Source: Stomorhina lunata (taxonomy: Eukaryota; Arthropoda; Insecta; Diptera; Rhiniidae). From it: a DNA stretch of 64,000 nucleotides. Under the pieces are notes generated by a model, which was not told the DNA's origin, did no database searches, and was given only the letters and a program-made list of their open reading frames with translations. This document shows, one piece after another, positions 59,986 to 64,000 of the stretch. Where the stretch lies: positions 7,257,442 through 7,321,441 of the forward strand of contig OW121740.1 in assembly GCA_933228675.1 (NCBI GenBank), read 5' to 3'. How positions within the stretch are numbered: the stretch's first letter is position 1; every line of letters starts with the position of its first letter. A program made the translations under genes and the position numbers.

Positions 59986-60007
59986 ATGAACAATTGGAAA
60001 AAATAAA

Positions 60008-60200
60008 CCTAGTCTATGTCTTAGTCTATTTCTTAGTATATGCCTTAGTCTTATCTATATCTTAGTTTATATCTTACTTTATATTTTTGTCTGACTAACA
60101 TATATACGTTAGTCTTAGTATATGTTTTAGTCTATGCCTAAATCTATGTCTTAGTCTATGCCTTTTTTACAGAAAAAACTGACTCTTAGTCTATAAAAAA
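60008..60200 (+). repeat. 12-mer remnant, + orientation
   Basis: Degenerate TTAGTCTATGTC units follow the 31-mer array on its right side, as at 21.2, 25.0 and 31.4 kb. No box follows. Confidence 0.85.
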
Positions 60201-61245
60201 ACTTTTGAATTTAACAAATATTTTTTGTAATAAAGTTTATTTGTTTTAATCCTTCCAAATAATGTTTCTCACTCTCCTTTTAAAACATTTATCATAATTT
60301 TTCAAATGTTGAAACCTTTTGCACACTCAAGGCAAATTTACTAATTTAAATGATAAATTACATTTATGTTGGTTCTGTGTTTGACAAAATATCGATTTGG
60401 ACTCGGAGCACATGGCACATGATTTTAGCAGAAACCACAAAATGGCATCAATGCATTTTATTAATGGGAATGTCACATTTAAACACATTTTAAAAATTTC
60501 CGTTTTTTTTCAAAATTTCAACGACAATTCATTTATTTTATTTGGGGATTTTGAAAATTGTATAATTGTACAATTTGCGCCAAAGTCAGGGATTTGTTCA
60601 TTTTTGTTCTTTTTTTTCGTTTCAAAATAATAAAATGAATAATATTTATTCGTTTAAATGTATTATGTGGTGCCACATGTTGACTGTGTTGCAGGAACAG
60701 AAAAAAAAAATAGAATAAAAATGGCCAAGCAATTAACATCAAAACTAAAGTTGCAGCAGATTTTGGTAGTTGGTTGTTGTAGTTGTTGTTGTCGTTGTCG
60801 TTGCTACTTTGGCTGGTGCATTAAACATGTGGCAATTTGCCAATTGGCTGTCTTGACTATAAAACATGATTAAAAACGTTTCGTTTCATTTCATTTCGTA
60901 GTTCTTTCTCACTTTTGCTCCATTTGCTGACGGAAAGTTTTCCCCAAAAAAAAAAAAAAAAAACACAAATAGGAAAATTCAACATTTAAACCAAACAAAA
61001 GAATAAGTAGAGAGGATTAAAGTAAATACTTAAATATATGAGTGGTTTTTCCATTTAAGAAGAAATAACACAAATTGGAGTGAGGTCTTAGCAAAAGTAG
61101 AAAGAAAAGTCCAAAAAAATCACTATGTGATTACAAAATACAAAAAGTATAATAGTTTCAGGAAAAATATGCTCTATTAAGCTTTCTTGGCACTAAGCAA
61201 TTGGTTAGAACTTATACTATACACTTATACATACACTTACACACA
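60201..61245. other. Spacer without recognised gene
   Basis: No gene recognised. It contains a GTT/GTC-rich microsatellite at about 60,770-60,804 and an A-run at 60,946-60,962. Confidence 0.45.
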
Positions 61246-61699
61246 CACTAAGAGAAAAATGACGATCTGATTTCAAGAAAAAAAATCTACAATATAAGAT
61301 TGCGAAATCTTGAATTTTCAATCTTGAAAATATAGCCAGTAAGATTTATATTCTTAAATTTAAGAATAAATTCTTAGTTATGAGAACACAATCTAAAAAT
61401 AAACATGTAATTTGTTTGCTTTTAAGATTTTAATCTTATTATAAGATTTTAAATCTTAATTTTAGATCGTATTCTTTATTTTAAGATTGTGATCTTGATT
61501 TCAAGATTATATTCTTATTTTGAAGATTGTAAGTTCTAATCTTAAGATCGTATTCTTGATTTTGTAGATTTGTGTGCTTGTTTAAGGGAAATTTCTCAGT
61601 ATTTTGTCATAAATTGTAATACGCCGACCAAAGTAGTTGCGAAAAAGTGAAAAACTAATTTTTTGATAAAAAAAAATATAAATTTAATAAGAAATATAA

Positions 61700-62660
61700 A
61701 TGGGAAACCTTAATCCGGATGAAGTGATCCTTTTAAATATTCCAATAGAAGGCAATTTAGTTCCGGTATGTGATGGGGAGTATGAATTGAACTGCCCTTC
61801 ACAAGAAATTTCATCAGATTTCTCGGACGATGACTCGTTGCTGAAAATTTTTTTAAAAGAATTCGATCTGGAATGCGTTTTTCCGTACTGCAGCGTAAGT
61901 TTTTAATCATATTTATAAATACATAAGTAAATTTCTTTATAAAAAATTATATTGATTTAATTTGTTTCAGGCTCAAATGTAACTTTTAGAAGTCTGCAGT
62001 ATATAAAAGCAGATGATGTAAAGGAAGCCATTCCACCCTTAGGACTTCGAATGGAGTTTCGTGAAAAATTATTTGTCTGGAAAAAGAAACAGGTTTTAAT
62101 ATTTTATTTAGAAAGTAAATTAAACCACTAATAGTTTTGTCCTTTAGTTTGAAATTGATGAAGATACACTTTCGATGCCGTCGAAGGTAGGTCAGTGGCT
62201 ACAAAAATGTGCGGATGTAACTTCCACTCTATCGTCTCTGTAAATGTGGAAGTTAACAAAAAAGTGTTTGACAAGGTAAAAGTATTAGATAATTACTTAA
62301 TACATTAAAATGTGTACAAAACATAAAATATTTTCGTTTATTTATATAGGATTTAGCTTCATTATTGAATGAATCAGTAAGTGGCAAAAACATCCTAGAA
62401 TTTTATGCTTCACACAAAGATTTAAACAGTAACTATCGTGATGAGCTGATCCAGATTATAGTACATCAAATTCTAAAAAAGGATCTCCCACTTCATCCTC
62501 ACGATTTCCAAGATATATTGACAGAAATATGCACACTTTTTCCAACGGAAGATGAAGTCAAGGTATTTTTAGGATAAAATTTTTTACTAACTACCTATAA
62601 TCTAAAATAAATTTTAAAATATAGGAATACTATTACATTAATCGAAGAGGAAAAAAATAA
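61700..62660 (+). pseudogene. Spliced SAM-like transposon gene, probably frameshifted
   Basis: A plausible model has five exons: 61700-61894, 61971-62092, 62148-62186, 62350-62562 and 62625-62660, each bounded by GT and AG; about 200 residues in total. Exon 1 starts MGNLNPDEVILLNIP and is acidic (DFSDDDSLL). The end of exon 1 and exon 2 resemble a SAM domain: LKEFDLE, TFRSLQYIKADDVKEAIPPL, LRMEFREKLFVWKKKQ. Exon 4 reads SGKNILEFYASHKDLNS, then FPTEDEV, and the last exon ends YYYINRRGKK and stop. SAM-like proteins with this kind of FPTE...YY region are, as I recall, widespread in insect genomes and linked to mobile elements. Exon 1 to 2 is out of frame by one base with the best splice sites, and 62187-62275 holds an alternative exon end in another frame. 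I infer a broken gene, but unusual splicing is possible. The enclosing CACT-ended element suggests a transposon origin. Confidence 0.5.
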
Positions 62661-62706
62661 TAAAAAATGTGTTTTATTTTTTCTTTAAATACGAATATTA
62701 TAATAA

Positions 62707-63133
62707 GAAAAAACGTGCTGATAATAAGATTTTCTGCTTGAAATCGAAACTTTTTTTGCTTGAAAGTAGAGTAAATGCGAAAAATCTTATTTTAAGAATA
62801 AACTCTTATTTTTTAAGATTGTTTGTAAGATCGCAATCTTGAAAAAGTTCTAAGAACAAGATCGATAATTAAGAATGCGTTCTTATTATTTAAGATTATG
62901 TTCTTATTAATTAAGAGTGCATTCTTAAAAATTAAGAATTTAATCTTAATTAATAAGAACACATTCTTAGTTATCGATCCTGTGCTTAGATTTTTTTTAA
63001 GATTGCGATCTTACAAAGAATCTTAAAAAATTAAGATTTTATTCTCAAAATAAGATTTTTCGTATTTACTCTACTTTCAAGCAGAAAAAGTTTCGATTTC
63101 AAGCAGAAAATCTTATTATCAGCACGTTTTTTC
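62707..63133. repeat. 427-bp fold-back (long hairpin) at the transposon right end
   Basis: The left half from GAAAAAACGTGCTGATAATA (62,707) and the right half ending at 63,133 are near-perfect reverse complements over about 200 bp each. Shared text includes TTTTCTGCTTGAAATCGAAA, AAGTAGAGTAAAT, AAGATCGCAATCTT and a GATCGATAA core. Only scattered mismatches separate the arms and the loop is short. It has the form of a MITE or of a long terminal inverted repeat doubled at one end. Confidence 0.85.
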
Positions 63134-63141
63134 CCTGAGTG

Positions 63142-63785
63142 CACATACATACAATGTCATACTGGCAATGCCTTAAACTTAATTTAAGATCTTTTGGTTT
63201 TGATTTCGACTTTTTCTTGTAGCCTCGCATTTTATATTTACTTATATCCTTAACTACTGGCACCTTGTTCGAGTCACTACCAATTCATTCACTAAATCTA
63301 GCACAATTTCTCTTACTTAAAAGGAATCATACTCATACATACATATATCTTTATCCATACGAATTCATGTATTTGTGTTTGTATCCAAAAAAAAATGTCC
63401 CTACCTTGCATTTCTGGCTCATTAGTCTTCTTATATGTATGAGCATTTCTTTTTATATGTACGTGTATATTTAGTTAATAGTTCTGTGTGTGTGAGTAGT
63501 TATCCTTGTAGGCCTAAGTATAAGGATATGATTCTATAATCAACTATGAAACCTGATGAAGTAGCTTGTGGCCTAAACCTAACCCTCATCAATAGCAAAA
63601 AAGAAAATATAAAAGCCTTTAAACGAGCAACAAAACTCCTTTGAATAGGATTTTAAGGAAAGAAAAGGACACTGAAAGAATATGTTACAAGGACTAATAA
63701 AGGAAAAAAACAAAGGCCAACAAAAAAATGAAGTTACTAAAAAAAATCTATTTCTAATTTTCCTATGAAAAAAAAATCAACTAAA
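63142..63785. other. Spacer without recognised gene
   Basis: No gene recognised. Several ATACATACATATAT-type tracts occur near 63,330-63,350. Confidence 0.4.
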
Positions 63786-63789
63786 CTAA

Positions 63790-63960
63790 AAGTGTTATAA
63801 CACTTTTTAAGAGAAAAATATGTATATAACAGTTTTTTTTTCAAAAAATGCATATGAGTATAACAGATTCTCCTGTAGAAACGTAAGGGTATAACAAATT
63901 ATTCTAAAAAAATATGAGTATAACAGTTTCTTGAGATAAACATATGTGTATAACAGTTTT
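63790..63960 (+). repeat. Degenerate tandem repeat of about 30 bp, TATGAGTATAACAG
   Basis: TATAAC recurs at 63,795, 63,825, 63,859, 63,890, 63,919 and 63,949, at spacings of 29-34 bp. Flanking text is usually TATG(A/T)GTATAACAG. It may continue beyond the window. Confidence 0.75.
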
Positions 63961-64000
63961 TTCCAAGGAAAGGATAATATCTATTTCTTGTAAAGAAAAA

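Larger units (their letters stand above)
61246..63141 (+). mobile_element. CACT-ended DNA transposon, about 1.9 kb, superfamily undetermined
   Basis: The left end CACTAAGAGAAAAAT (61,246-61,260) matches the reverse complement of the right end, CACTCAGGGAAAAAA, at 12 of 15 positions, and both continue with a nearby CTGAT. The subterminal regions (61,270-61,570 and 62,710-63,130) are packed with AAGAT / ATCTT palindromes. Possible target duplication CACA lies in CA-rich DNA and is not informative. The interior carries a small spliced gene. CACT ends recall CACTA/Chapaev-type elements, but no transposase catalytic domain is visible, so this is either a non-autonomous or a degraded copy. Confidence 0.65.

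Overview
The window looks like non-genic, repeat-dominated chromosomal DNA from an insect, most likely a fly (Diptera). The base composition is strongly AT-rich throughout. The only long genuine reading frame is the endonuclease/reverse-transcriptase ORF of a Jockey/CR1-type LINE. There are also a tRNA-derived SINE, a Tc1/mariner-like MITE, a probable solo LTR and a CACT-ended DNA transposon. Genus and species cannot be fixed from the sequence. I see no convincing host gene exon; the window could be a giant intron, intergenic DNA or pericentromeric DNA.

Layout, left part (1-15,000). A diverged repeat family is recognised by an 18-base box, ATTAATATCAATCATACG. It occurs singly and as two tandem arrays with a period of about 350-365 bp. 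The array at about 4.15-6.06 kb is on the + strand and the array at about 8.33-10.4 kb is on the - strand. A MITE (428-602), a SINE (about 2150-2455, minus) and a 5'-truncated LINE with a 39-base poly(A) tail (10872-13476) are interspersed. The segments at about 7.9-8.6 kb and 14.3-15.0 kb are inverted copies of each other.

Middle part (15,000-46,000). Large short-period arrays dominate. Arrays of a 31-bp AT-rich unit lie at 15.1-17.4, 18.7-21.2, 23.5-25.0 and 30.6-31.4 kb. A pure TTAGTC hexamer array fills 27,235-28,793. Four arrays of the 12-mer TTAGTCTATGTC lie at 31.4-33.7 (+), 35.1-36.6 (-), 38.5-41.5 (-) and 43.2-45.6 kb (+). The order 31-mer array, then 12-mer, then about 35 bp, then the 18-base box recurs three times, so these repeats look like parts of one composite family. 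A 312-bp TG...CA insertion with a 4-bp target duplication interrupts one array.

Right part (46,000-64,000). Further arrays of 28-bp and 31-bp units (47.9-49.7, 50.8-52.9, 53.9-55.2, 56.8-60.0 kb) include an inverted pair. One internal orientation switch forms a perfect hairpin with 63-bp arms. Short 12-mer remnants sit at the predicted side of these arrays. At 61,246-63,141 lies a CACT-ended element carrying a small spliced SAM-like gene, probably frameshifted, and a 427-bp fold-back.

By rough addition, about 25 kb of the 64 kb is short-period tandem repeat. Long repetitive open frames inside those arrays (VLVY, SLCL, HRLR repeats) exist because the 12-mer has no stop codon in three of its six frames; they are not genes. 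Array lengths depend on assembly quality.
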